DNA from: Prevotella sp. UBA746
GTDB lineage: Bacteria > Bacteroidota > Bacteroidia > Bacteroidales > Bacteroidaceae
DNA length: 23,338 bases
Reading direction: 5' to 3'
Assembly (NCBI GenBank): GCA_002298545.1
Contig: DBKQ01000103.1
Coordinates: 53,795 to 77,132, forward strand
The stretch's first letter is position 1. Every line of letters begins with the position of its first letter. The position numbers were made by a program, and so were the translations under genes. The notes below the pieces were generated by a model. The model made no database searches. It was given only the letters and a program-made list of their open reading frames with translations, and was not told where the DNA came from. This document shows positions 13,380-20,921 of this stretch, in pieces.

Positions 13380-15512
13380 ATGAATTCAAAACAAGAATAT
13401 ATGAGCATGACGTTTAGAAACATAATATATAAAAACATCATTCGTCCGCTGAAAACGGGAGGAATAATATGGCTGGCAGTATTGGCAGTAATCATCACTT
13501 CGTGTGGCGCCGAGAGGAGCTTCAAGAAGGGAGAGAAATTCCTTGCCCTCGGCGAATACTATGATGCCGCTGCTCAATACAAAAAGGCGTATAGCGCCAC
13601 GAAGCCTAAAGACAAGGCGCTGCGGGGAAAATATGCCGCAAAGATGGCTCTCTGCTACGACCGCATCAATTTCAACCAAAAGGCTATCGCTGCCTATCGC
13701 AATGCTATACGCTACAAGGCTGACAGCCTGGACACTCATCTCGCATTCGCACGTGCGCTGCTGAAAGACGGCAACTATAAGGAGGCTGAACAGCAGTTCC
13801 GACTCGTGCTCGACACTATGCCAGGAAATGAATTGGCTAAAGACGGACTGCAGTCGGCTCTCACGGCTAAGGACGTTAAGGCGCAAGGTTCGCAGTATAT
13901 CGTAAAAAAAGCAGACATGTTTAATTCAAGGCGTGCCGACTATTCGCCGATGTTCTGCGGCGACCAGTTCGACCAGCTTTTCTTTACCTCCACGAGAAAT
14001 GAGGCGGAAGGCGATGAGCTGAGTGGCATTACTGGCACGAAGAATGGAGATATCTTCTTTGCTCAGAAAGACGAAAAGGGTAAATGGGGAAAACCGCAGC
14101 AGATTACCTCCGGACTGAACACTGAGTATGACGAGGGCGCTTGCTGCTTCTCGCCAGACCAGCGCGTGATGTATCTCACGCAGTGCGTCAGCGACCCCTC
14201 TTATCCAAGATATGCCACTATCGTTACTTCCAACCGCTCGGATGCTGCATGGAGCAAGGCTACTAAACTTGAGCTTACGCGCGACACGCTCTCCAGCTTT
14301 GCCCATCCTGCCGTTTCGCCTGATGGGGAGTGGCTGTATTTCACATCCGACATGCCGGGAGGAAAGGGCGGCCTCGATATCTGGAGAGTTAGAATTACGG
14401 CTGCCGGACTCGGTGGGGTGGAGAATCTCGGCGAACCGATTAATACGCCGGGCGACGAGATGTTTCCTACGTTCCGGCCCAATGGCGACCTCTACTTTTC
14501 AAGCAACGGACATCCGGGACTCGGCGGTCTCGACATCTTTATCGCCAAATACGACAAAACAAAGAAAAAGGTTGTTCTTGAGCATCCGGGATATCCGCTA
14601 AATTCTCAGGCTGACGACTTCGGAATGACTTTCGAAGGCGCTCACAACCGGGGCTTCTTCTCGTCTAACCGCGGCGACGGAAGGGGATGGGATCATATCT
14701 ACAGTTTTGAAAAACCGGAAATCGTACAGACAATAACGGGGTGGGTATACGAAATGGAGGGCTACGAACTGCCTGCCGCCCAGGTATATATCGTTGGAAA
14801 CGACGGTACGAACAAAACCGTGAGCGTTAAGGGCGACGGCTCCTTTACAGAGGTCGTGCAGCCGGGCGTAGACTATCTGTTGCTCGCCACTTGCAAGGGA
14901 TTCCTCAATCATAAGGAGGAAATAAGCATCAAACCGTCGAAGGAATCGGAAGACCACGTGTTGCAGTTCCCGCTCGCATCTATCCGCGTACCGGTGCTTA
15001 TCGACAATATCTTCTATGACTTCGACAAATATTCGCTCCGCAAGGAGTCGGAAACGGCTCTCGACGAACTCGTGAAGTTGCTCAACGAGAATCCTAACGT
15101 AACAATCGAACTTAGTGCTCACACCGATTATAAGGGTAGTGAGGCTTACAACAAGACGCTTTCGCAGCGAAGGGCAGAGGCTGTGGTCCGTTATCTTATA
15201 GGAAAAGGAATTAAGGCAGACCGTCTTACTCCTGTAGGTTATGGCAAGCTCAAGCCGAAGACTATCAGAAAAAAACTCACGGAGAAATATACTTGGCTCA
15301 AAGAGGGTGATGTGTTGACAGAAGATTTCATAAAGAAACTTGACAAGGAGAAACAGGAAATTTGCAACCAGCTTAACCGCCGGACAGAGTTTATCGTGCT
15401 CCGTACGACATACGGCATGTTTGACGAGAAGGGTAATCTGAAGAATCCCCCAAGGCCTAAGCCCCAGGAGGACAGCAGCGCAGATAGCGACGATATCTTC
15501 ATAGTAGAGTAG
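13380..15512 (+). CDS. porE: PorE-like OmpA-family lipoprotein with TPR and propeller
   Basis: A 710-residue protein with the domain order known for type IX secretion component PorE. It has a lipoprotein signal with Cys42 (VIITSCGAE), TPR-like helices (about 47-160) and a PD40/WD40-like propeller (about 180-445) with repeated PxFxPNGDLYFSS-type strands. A carboxypeptidase-regulatory-like beta domain (about 450-520) follows, then an OmpA peptidoglycan-binding domain (about 540-675) with D583 in SAHTD, R598 in SQRRAEAV and NRRTEF. PorE is thought to anchor the secretion machine to peptidoglycan. Met8 and Met10 are alternative starts that would shorten the rather long pre-lipobox segment. With porQ this is the second type IX gene in the window, but the two are about 12 kb apart and on opposite strands. 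A generic OmpA/PD40 lipoprotein is the alternative. Confidence 0.85.
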   Translation: MNSKQEYMSMTFRNIIYKNIIRPLKTGGIIWLAVLAVIITSCGAERSFKKGEKFLALGEYYDAAAQYKKAYSATKPKDKALRGKYAAKMALCYDRINFNQKAIAAYRNAIRYKADSLDTHLAFARALLKDGNYKEAEQQFRLVLDTMPGNELAKDGLQSALTAKDVKAQGSQYIVKKADMFNSRRADYSPMFCGDQFDQLFFTSTRNEAEGDELSGITGTKNGDIFFAQKDEKGKWGKPQQITSGLNTEYDEGACCFSPDQRVMYLTQCVSDPSYPRYATIVTSNRSDAAWSKATKLELTRDTLSSFAHPAVSPDGEWLYFTSDMPGGKGGLDIWRVRITAAGLGGVENLGEPINTPGDEMFPTFRPNGDLYFSSNGHPGLGGLDIFIAKYDKTKKKVVLEHPGYPLNSQADDFGMTFEGAHNRGFFSSNRGDGRGWDHIYSFEKPEIVQTITGWVYEMEGYELPAAQVYIVGNDGTNKTVSVKGDGSFTEVVQPGVDYLLLATCKGFLNHKEEISIKPSKESEDHVLQFPLASIRVPVLIDNIFYDFDKYSLRKESETALDELVKLLNENPNVTIELSAHTDYKGSEAYNKTLSQRRAEAVVRYLIGKGIKADRLTPVGYGKLKPKTIRKKLTEKYTWLKEGDVLTEDFIKKLDKEKQEICNQLNRRTEFIVLRTTYGMFDEKGNLKNPPRPKPQEDSSADSDDIFIVE

Positions 15513-15519
15513 TGATAAC

Positions 15520-15663
15520 GCCTATAAAGCCCACTATGCCTATTATGTCCATTATGCCTAATATGCCTATTATGCCTAATATGCCTAATATGCCTAATAT
15601 GCCTAATATGCCTAATATGCCCATTATGCCTAATATGCCCACTATGCCAAATATTCCCAATAA
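15520..15663 (+). repeat. 9-bp tandem array between porE and the MATE gene
   Basis: Sixteen units in perfect phase, the longest array here. GCCTAATAT occurs eight times, five of them in a row (15574-15618), among GCCTATAAA, GCCCACTAT, GCCTATTAT, GTCCATTAT, GCCCATTAT, GCCAAATAT and TCCCAATAA. Only 12 nt separate it from the MATE ATG. The high identity of the central units suggests recent expansion. Confidence 0.95.
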
Positions 15664-15679
15664 GAAAAAAAAACAATGA
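15536..15679 (+). other. Repeat-encoded leader ORF overlapping the MATE start
   Basis: A 47-codon frame starts at the ATG formed at the second/third unit junction. It reads repeats of Met-Pro-Asn or Met-Pro-Ile and ends NKKKKQ at a TGA (15677-15679) that overlaps the MATE start as ATGA. Translation is not shown; the arrangement is what translational coupling would need. Confidence 0.35.
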
Positions 15680-17049
15680 ACAATAAAGCAACATTAGAAT
15701 TAGGAACAAAACCAATTGGCAAACTGCTCATGCAGTATTCTTTGCCGGCAATTATTGCCATGACTGCTTCATCATTATACAATATGGTGGACAGTATCTT
15801 CATCGGACAAGGAGTCGGTCCGATGGCTATCAGCGGTCTTGCCCTTACTTTCCCATTCATGAATCTCGCTGCCGCTTTCGGTGCAGGAGTTGGAGTTGGA
15901 GCATCTACATGTATCTCGGTAAAGTTGGGACAGAAGGATTATAAAACCGCTCAGAGGGTGCTCGGAAATACCGTTACGCTCAACCTTATTATCGGTATTG
16001 CATTCAGCATCATATCGCTCATCTTCCTTGATCCGATTCTCTTTTTCTTCGGTGCAAGCGAACAGACGATTCCTTATGCTCGCGACTATATGATTATCGT
16101 ACTGCTCGGAAATGTTTTCTCTCACATGTATTTCGGAATGAATGCCGTGCTCCGCGCTGCCGGAAAACCGCGACAGGCGATGTATGCCACGATATTTACC
16201 GTCGTGCTCAACACCATACTCGACCCGATTTTCATCTACCCTTTGCATATGGGAATACAGGGTGCGGCTTACGCCACAATCCTCTCTCAGATACTTGCCC
16301 TCATCTGGCAGATGCGTATCTTTGCCAATAAGAACGAACTGTTGCATCTTGAGCGCGGCATTTACAGACCGAAGAGGGACATCGTGAAGAATATTCTCGC
16401 CATCGGCATGTCGCCGTTCTCAATGAACGTATGTGCATGTATCGTAGTTATCTTTATAAACAAGGGACTGCTGGAATATAGCGGCGACCTCGCCGTGGGT
16501 GCTTACGGCATCGCCAACAAGGTGTGCTTCATCTTCGTAATGGTGAATATGGGACTCAACCAGGGTATGCAGCCTATCGCCGGATACAACTACGGGGCTC
16601 AGAAGCTCGACCGACTTATGAGAGTGCTGAAACTTGCCGTCATTGCCGGTACGTGTATCACTTCCACAGGATTCCTCGTGGCTGAATTCTTGCCGGAACC
16701 TTGTGCAAGACTCTTTACTACCGATCAGCAGCTTATCGCTCTGTCGGTTAACGGACTGCGTATCATGATGGCTTCGTTCATCCTTGTCGGTTCGCAGATG
16801 GTTATTGCCAACTTCTTCCAAAGTATCGGAAAAGCTAAGGTCAGCATGTTCCTGTCTTTGTCGAGACAGATGATATTCTTGTTGCCGATGCTGATAATCC
16901 TGCCGCCGTTCCTCGGGGTAGACGGCATCTGGTGGTCAATGCCAATATCCGATCTTATTGCGGAAATCGTGGCTGTGGCGCTGATGGTAACTTATATGAG
17001 CAAATTCAAAAAACAACATAAAATAAATTTGGCAAATGGAGGGAAATAA
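15676..17049 (+). CDS. MATE family efflux transporter
   Basis: A 457-residue inner-membrane protein with about twelve membrane helices in two similar halves. It has the MATE hallmarks LPAIIAMTASSLYNMVDSIF near the N-terminus and, in the second half, ANKVCFIFVMVNMGLNQGMQPIAGYNYGAQ. MATE proteins export cationic drugs, metabolites or other small molecules in exchange for Na+ or H+. The substrate cannot be predicted; the sequence is nearest the MepA-type branch by appearance. The ATG is preceded by an A-rich tract after the 9-bp array. The 3' end overlaps the next gene by 14 bp, so the two are likely co-transcribed. Confidence 0.92.
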   Translation: MNNKATLELGTKPIGKLLMQYSLPAIIAMTASSLYNMVDSIFIGQGVGPMAISGLALTFPFMNLAAAFGAGVGVGASTCISVKLGQKDYKTAQRVLGNTVTLNLIIGIAFSIISLIFLDPILFFFGASEQTIPYARDYMIIVLLGNVFSHMYFGMNAVLRAAGKPRQAMYATIFTVVLNTILDPIFIYPLHMGIQGAAYATILSQILALIWQMRIFANKNELLHLERGIYRPKRDIVKNILAIGMSPFSMNVCACIVVIFINKGLLEYSGDLAVGAYGIANKVCFIFVMVNMGLNQGMQPIAGYNYGAQKLDRLMRVLKLAVIAGTCITSTGFLVAEFLPEPCARLFTTDQQLIALSVNGLRIMMASFILVGSQMVIANFFQSIGKAKVSMFLSLSRQMIFLLPMLIILPPFLGVDGIWWSMPISDLIAEIVAVALMVTYMSKFKKQHKINLANGGK

Positions 17050-17665
17050 GAAAATTATAATCAATGTAGGACGCCAAATCGGCAGTGGAGGCAGAATTAT
17101 TGCCAAGATGCTTGCCGACGATTTTAAGTGCGGGTTCTACGACCGCGAGCTTCTCTCGCTCGCTGCCAAGGAAAGTGGATTCTGCGAGAAATTCTTCGAA
17201 CAGAACGACGAACAGAAGGGCTTCTTCCATTCGCTCTTCCACATGCACACGCCTTTTGTTGGCGACGGCAGTTTCTACGACAATGACTTCTCGCAGGAGG
17301 GGCTTTTCAAAATCCAGAGCGATACTATTCGCAAGTTGGCTACTGAGGGTTCGTGTGTCTTTGTCGGGAGATGTGCCGACTATGTGTTGAGGGATTTCGA
17401 CAATGTGGTTAATGTCTTCATTACTGCTGATATCGACGACCGCGTGTCTGAAATAAGGAAAAGAAAGGAATGTGACGAGAATACGGCACTGAAGGTTATC
17501 GAGAATGGTGAGAAGGAACGTTCCACCTATTATAATTATTATACAGGAAAGAAGTGGGGCGACAGTTCCTCTTACGACTTGTGTATTAATACTTCATTGC
17601 TCGGTCTTGAAGCTACTGAGGCTTATATAAAGGAGTTTATTCAGAAGGTGCTAAATATCGGCTGA
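17036..17665 (+). CDS. Cytidylate kinase-like family protein
   Basis: A 209-residue P-loop protein of the cytidylate-kinase-like family. The nucleotide-binding loop is VGRQIGSGGR (11-20); the Lys of a classical Walker A is replaced by Gly/Arg, as is usual in this family. Further motifs are FYDRELL, CVFVGRCADYVL (a second strand with GR) and a basic helix ending RKRKECDE in the lid region. The true substrate in Bacteroidetes is not established; it is distinct from the essential CMP kinase. It overlaps the MATE gene by 14 bp. The last codons lie in a 20-bp tandem duplication that has moved the stop; without the second copy the protein would end two residues later. Confidence 0.8.
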   Translation: MEGNKKIIINVGRQIGSGGRIIAKMLADDFKCGFYDRELLSLAAKESGFCEKFFEQNDEQKGFFHSLFHMHTPFVGDGSFYDNDFSQEGLFKIQSDTIRKLATEGSCVFVGRCADYVLRDFDNVVNVFITADIDDRVSEIRKRKECDENTALKVIENGEKERSTYYNYYTGKKWGDSSSYDLCINTSLLGLEATEAYIKEFIQKVLNIG

Positions 17666-17683
17666 AGGTGCTAAATATCGGCC
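17644..17683 (+). repeat. 20-bp tandem duplication at a stop codon
   Basis: Two identical 20-bp copies (17644-17663 and 17664-17683), each beginning GAAGGTGCTAAA, lie side by side. The TGA stop of the kinase-like gene (17663-17665) is made at their junction. Reading through a single copy would give GGC CGA CAA TAG instead. Confidence 0.9.
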
Positions 17684-17694
17684 GACAATAGTGG

Positions 17695-17793
17695 AGTTCT
17701 CTGAATTCTCTCAATAATATCAGTTCTCCCATAACTCTCAGTTCTCCCATAACTCCCATAACTCTCAGCTCTAAGATTACTCCGAGCCCTTTC
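17695..17793 (+). repeat. 9-bp tandem array before the metallophosphoesterase gene
   Basis: Eleven units in perfect phase: AGTTCTCTG, AATTCTCTC, AATAATATC, AGTTCTCCC, ATAACTCTC, AGTTCTCCC, ATAACTCCC, ATAACTCTC, AGCTCTAAG, ATTACTCCG, AGCCCTTTC. A 16-nt A-rich leader leads to the ATG at 17810. Confidence 0.9.
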
Positions 17794-17809
17794 AGAAAAA
17801 AAGAAAACA

Positions 17810-18304
17810 ATGAAAAAGATAGGAATTATCAGCGACACCCACTCATACTGGGACGACAGATATCTGAAATATTTTGAACCGTGCGACGAGATTTGGCATG
17901 CCGGCGACATCGGCTCTACAGAAGTTGCCGAGCGTCTTGCCGACTTCCGTACCCTGCGTGCCGTTTGTGGCAACTGCGACGGTGGCGACTTACGCCTGAT
18001 GTTTCCGGAGAAGCTTCGTTTCAAGTGTGAAGATGTGGATGTGTTGATAAAACACATTGGCGGTTACCCCGGCAACTATGATGCGAGCATACGTTCGCAG
18101 ATTTATGCTATGCCGCCGCAGCTCTTTATCAGTGGGCACAGTCATATACTGAAGGTGAAATACGACAAGACCCTTAATCTCCTTCACATCAACCCCGGTG
18201 CTGCCGGTATTCAGGGATGGCACAAGGAACGCACTTTGGTTCGTCTCACAATAGACGGCAACAAGTTCACCGACTGCGAAGTTATAACTCTTGGAGAAAG
18301 CTGA
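17810..18304 (+). CDS. YfcE/MJ0936-type metallophosphoesterase
   Basis: A 164-residue compact calcineurin-like phosphoesterase. Metal-binding motifs are all present: D9 and H11 in SDTHS, D33 in GDIGS, N55 in GNCD, H82 in KHIGGYP (more often THG), and H110 and H112 in GHSH, followed by NPGA (128-131). Members of this family cleave phosphodiesters or phosphomonoesters with two divalent metals. The in vivo substrate is unknown for most of them. The protein has no signal peptide, so it is cytoplasmic. It sits between the kinase-like gene and rfbB, separated from each by a 9-bp array. Confidence 0.88.
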   Translation: MKKIGIISDTHSYWDDRYLKYFEPCDEIWHAGDIGSTEVAERLADFRTLRAVCGNCDGGDLRLMFPEKLRFKCEDVDVLIKHIGGYPGNYDASIRSQIYAMPPQLFISGHSHILKVKYDKTLNLLHINPGAAGIQGWHKERTLVRLTIDGNKFTDCEVITLGES

Positions 18305-18333
18305 TTGTGAGTGAGAAGTCTGTAGTGTGGATT

Positions 18334-18405
18334 GCTTTATAAGTCTTATCGGTCTTATTTGTTCCATCTCTCCCGGTTATCCCAGTCCTCCCAGTTCTCC
18401 CCAAA
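18334..18405 (+). repeat. 9-bp tandem array before rfbB
   Basis: Eight units in phase: GCTTTATAA, GTCTTATCG, GTCTTATTT, GTTCCATCT, CTCCCGGTT, ATCCCAGTC, CTCCCAGTT, CTCCCCAAA. It moves from GTCTTAT-type to CTCCC-type units, as in the array before topB. A 36-nt A-rich leader precedes the rfbB ATG. Confidence 0.85.
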
Positions 18406-18441
18406 TAAAAAACAATAGAAATAACAAAACCCAATAACAAT

Positions 18442-19590
18442 ATGAAAACATATTTAGTAACAGGTGCTGCCGGATTTATCGGCGCTAATTTCATCAAGTA
18501 TCTTCTCCACCGCAAGTATAAGGATGAGGATATAAAAGTTATAGTTCTTGATGCCCTCACATATGCGGGCAACCTTGGAACAATCAAGGATGACATTGAC
18601 AATGAGCGTTGTTTCTTCATCCGTGGCGATATCCGCGACCGCAAGCTTGCCGATACGCTGTTTGCTGTAAACGACATCGACTATGTTGTTAACTTTGCAG
18701 CCGAGAGTCATGTCGACCGTTCTATAGAGAATCCGCAGCTGTTCCTCGAAACTAATATCCTTGGTACTCAGAACTTGCTCGACGCTGCACGCCGCGCGTG
18801 GGTTACCGGCAAGGACGAGAACGGTTATCCTACATGGAAACCGGGCAAGCGCTATCATCAGGTGAGCACCGACGAGGTGTATGGATCGCTTGGAGCCGAA
18901 GGCTTCTTCACAGAGAATACTCCGCTCTGTCCCCACAGTCCTTACAGTTCTTCTAAAACAAGTGCCGACATGATTGTAAAGGCTTATCATGACACTTACC
19001 ACATGCCTGTTACTATCACACGTTGTTCAAACAACTATGGTCCATATCACTTCCCTGAGAAACTTATTCCATTAATTATAAACAATATCCTTGAGGGCAA
19101 GAAACTTCCTGTTTATGGAAAAGGCGAGAATGTGCGCGACTGGCTTTATGTTGAAGACCACTGCAAGGCTATCGACCTCGTAGTTCGTGAAGGACGCGAT
19201 GGTGAGGTATATAATGTAGGCGGACATAATGAGATGACCAACATCAACATCGTGAAGCTGACAATCAAGACTATCCACGACATGATGGCTGAGAACAAAG
19301 AGCTGCGCCATGTGTTGAAAAAACAAGTTAAGGATGCCAATGGCGACATCGACATCAGTTGGATAAACGAAGACCTGATAACTTTCGTTACCGACCGTCT
19401 TGGCCATGACCAGCGCTATGCCATCGATCCTACAAAGATTAAGGAGGAGCTCGGATGGTATCCGGAGACGAAGTTTGCCGACGGTATCGTAAAGACCATC
19501 AAGTGGAACCTTGAGCATCAAGACTGGATTGCCGAGGTTACAAGCGGCGACTACCAGAAGTATTACGAGATGATGTACGGAAAGAGATAA
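18442..19590 (+). CDS. rfbB: dTDP-glucose 4,6-dehydratase
   Basis: A 382-residue extended short-chain dehydrogenase. It converts dTDP-glucose to dTDP-4-keto-6-deoxyglucose, the branch point for rhamnose and many deoxyaminosugars. The NAD-binding motif is TGAAGFIG (7-14). The catalytic set is T143-D144-E145 in STDEVYG and Y168-xxx-K172 in YSSSK. AAESHVDRSI (86-95) and NNYGPYHFPEKLIP (197-210) are characteristic of RmlB. The chain is slightly longer than E. coli RfbB because of an insert around 275-310. No rfbA, rfbC or rfbD is in the window. The FdtA-like isomerase encoded at 21968 uses this enzyme's product, which ties it to the locus downstream. Confidence 0.95.
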   Translation: MKTYLVTGAAGFIGANFIKYLLHRKYKDEDIKVIVLDALTYAGNLGTIKDDIDNERCFFIRGDIRDRKLADTLFAVNDIDYVVNFAAESHVDRSIENPQLFLETNILGTQNLLDAARRAWVTGKDENGYPTWKPGKRYHQVSTDEVYGSLGAEGFFTENTPLCPHSPYSSSKTSADMIVKAYHDTYHMPVTITRCSNNYGPYHFPEKLIPLIINNILEGKKLPVYGKGENVRDWLYVEDHCKAIDLVVREGRDGEVYNVGGHNEMTNINIVKLTIKTIHDMMAENKELRHVLKKQVKDANGDIDISWINEDLITFVTDRLGHDQRYAIDPTKIKEELGWYPETKFADGIVKTIKWNLEHQDWIAEVTSGDYQKYYEMMYGKR

Positions 19591-19643
19591 TGCAGGACTG
19601 AAGAAATAGGACAAATATGATTGATGTTATAAACAACGAATAT

Positions 19644-19715
19644 CAGTCTTACAGCTCTTATTGGTATTATTAGTTTTATATGTCCTGTTAGTCTTATATG
19701 TCCTGTCAGTCCTAA
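19644..19715 (+). repeat. 9-bp tandem array between rfbB and purT
   Basis: Eight units in phase: CAGTCTTAC, AGCTCTTAT, TGGTATTAT, TAGTTTTAT, ATGTCCTGT, TAGTCTTAT, ATGTCCTGT, CAGTCCTAA. The last part also shows an 18-bp higher-order period. The purT frame is open through the array from 19661, but without an ATG start in that frame. Confidence 0.82.
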
Positions 19716-19735
19716 AAAAACTACTAATTAATAAA

Positions 19736-20896
19736 ATGAAAAAGATATTATTGTTAGGCTCAGGCGAACTTGGCAAGGAATTCGTCATTGCAGCCAAGCG
19801 TGCCGGTCAGTATGTTATAGCATGCGACCGTTATGCCAATGCTCCGGCAATGCAGGTTGCCGACGAGTGTGAAGTGTTTAATATGCTCGACGGTGATGCC
19901 CTCGACCGTGTCGTTGAGAAGCATTATCCAGATATCATCGTACCGGAGATTGAAGCCATACGCACAGAGAGGCTCTTTGACTACGAGAAAGAAGGAATAC
20001 AGGTCGTGCCGAGCGCACGTGCCGTAAACTTCACGATGAACCGCAAAGCTATCCGCGACCTTGCTGCCAAGGATCTCGGATTGCGCACAGCGAAATATTT
20101 CTATGCCAAGACACTCGATGAACTGAAGGAACACTCTAAGGAGATAGGTTTCCCGTGTGTCATCAAACCGCTGATGTCTTCATCAGGCCATGGTCAGAGT
20201 GTGGTAAAGAGTGCCGACGAACTCGAAGCAGCCTTCAATGCTGCTATGGAAGGCAGTCGTGGCGATGTGAAAGAGATAATCATCGAGGAGTTCATACATT
20301 TCGACAGCGAGTTTACTCTCTTGACAGTAACGCAGAAAAACGGACCGACCCTGTTCTGTCCGCCAATCGGCCATGTGCAGAAGGGTGGCGACTACCGCGA
20401 GAGCTGGCAGCCGTTCTGTCTTCCTGCCGACGAGCTGAAGAAGGCAGAGGAGATGGCAGAGAAGGTTACTGGAGCATTGACTGGTGCAGGTATCTGGGGA
20501 GTAGAGTTCTTCCTTACAAAGGAAGGCGAGGTGATATTCTCCGAACTCTCTCCGCGTCCTCACGATACAGGTATGGTAACACTCGGACATACGTTGAATC
20601 TGAACGAGTTCGAACTTCATTTCCGTGCCGTTATGGGCTTGCCGATTCCGGCAATCCATCTTGAGCATGCCGGGGCAAGTGCTGTAGTCTTGGCAAAGGA
20701 AGAGGCAGAACACGATCCGGACTATAATATGATTGATGTGTTGAGCGAGGACTATACGCGTCTGCGTATCTTCGGCAAGCATGAGCAGCACGTAAACCGC
20801 CGCATGGGAGTTGTGCTGTGTTACGGCGAGAAGGATGCCGACACCACTCCGCTGCGCGACAAGGCAAAGCGTCTTGCTGCAACAGTTATAAAATAA
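19736..20896 (+). CDS. purT: Formate-dependent phosphoribosylglycinamide formyltransferase
   Basis: A 386-residue ATP-grasp enzyme that uses ATP and formate to formylate glycinamide ribonucleotide, the third step of purine synthesis. It has an N-terminal Rossmann-like region (LLLGSGELGKE, 6-16), an ATP-binding loop KPLMSSSGHGQS (144-155), the acidic metal site around E257 and E270, and SELSPRPHDTGMVTL (269-283), which is highly specific to PurT. The C-terminal fold ends RRMGVVLCYGEKDAD. Length is close to that of E. coli PurT. The ATG at 19736 (MKKILLLG) is preferred over the open repeat-coded extension upstream. Its place between rfbB and a surface-sugar acyltransferase is odd for a purine gene; I take it as housekeeping. 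Confidence 0.94.
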   Translation: MKKILLLGSGELGKEFVIAAKRAGQYVIACDRYANAPAMQVADECEVFNMLDGDALDRVVEKHYPDIIVPEIEAIRTERLFDYEKEGIQVVPSARAVNFTMNRKAIRDLAAKDLGLRTAKYFYAKTLDELKEHSKEIGFPCVIKPLMSSSGHGQSVVKSADELEAAFNAAMEGSRGDVKEIIIEEFIHFDSEFTLLTVTQKNGPTLFCPPIGHVQKGGDYRESWQPFCLPADELKKAEEMAEKVTGALTGAGIWGVEFFLTKEGEVIFSELSPRPHDTGMVTLGHTLNLNEFELHFRAVMGLPIPAIHLEHAGASAVVLAKEEAEHDPDYNMIDVLSEDYTRLRIFGKHEQHVNRRMGVVLCYGEKDADTTPLRDKAKRLAATVIK

Positions 20897-20921
20897 CTAC
20901 AGTGAAATAGTTGCTCAATAT

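Noticed and set aside
12094..13389. 431-codon minus-strand open frame opposite topB
   Set aside because: It lies fully antisense to a clear topoisomerase III with intact motifs. Its translation is Leu/Arg/Cys-rich without any domain.
15239..15715. Minus-strand frame with His-Ile-Arg-His repeats
   Set aside because: The repeats are the reverse reading of the 9-bp array at 15520-15663, whose period of three codons keeps frames open. The rest is antisense to porE.
19736..20896. purT as a dedicated sugar N-formyltransferase
   Set aside because: Known sugar formyltransferases use N10-formyltetrahydrofolate and have a different fold. This protein carries PurT-specific ATP-grasp motifs over its full length.
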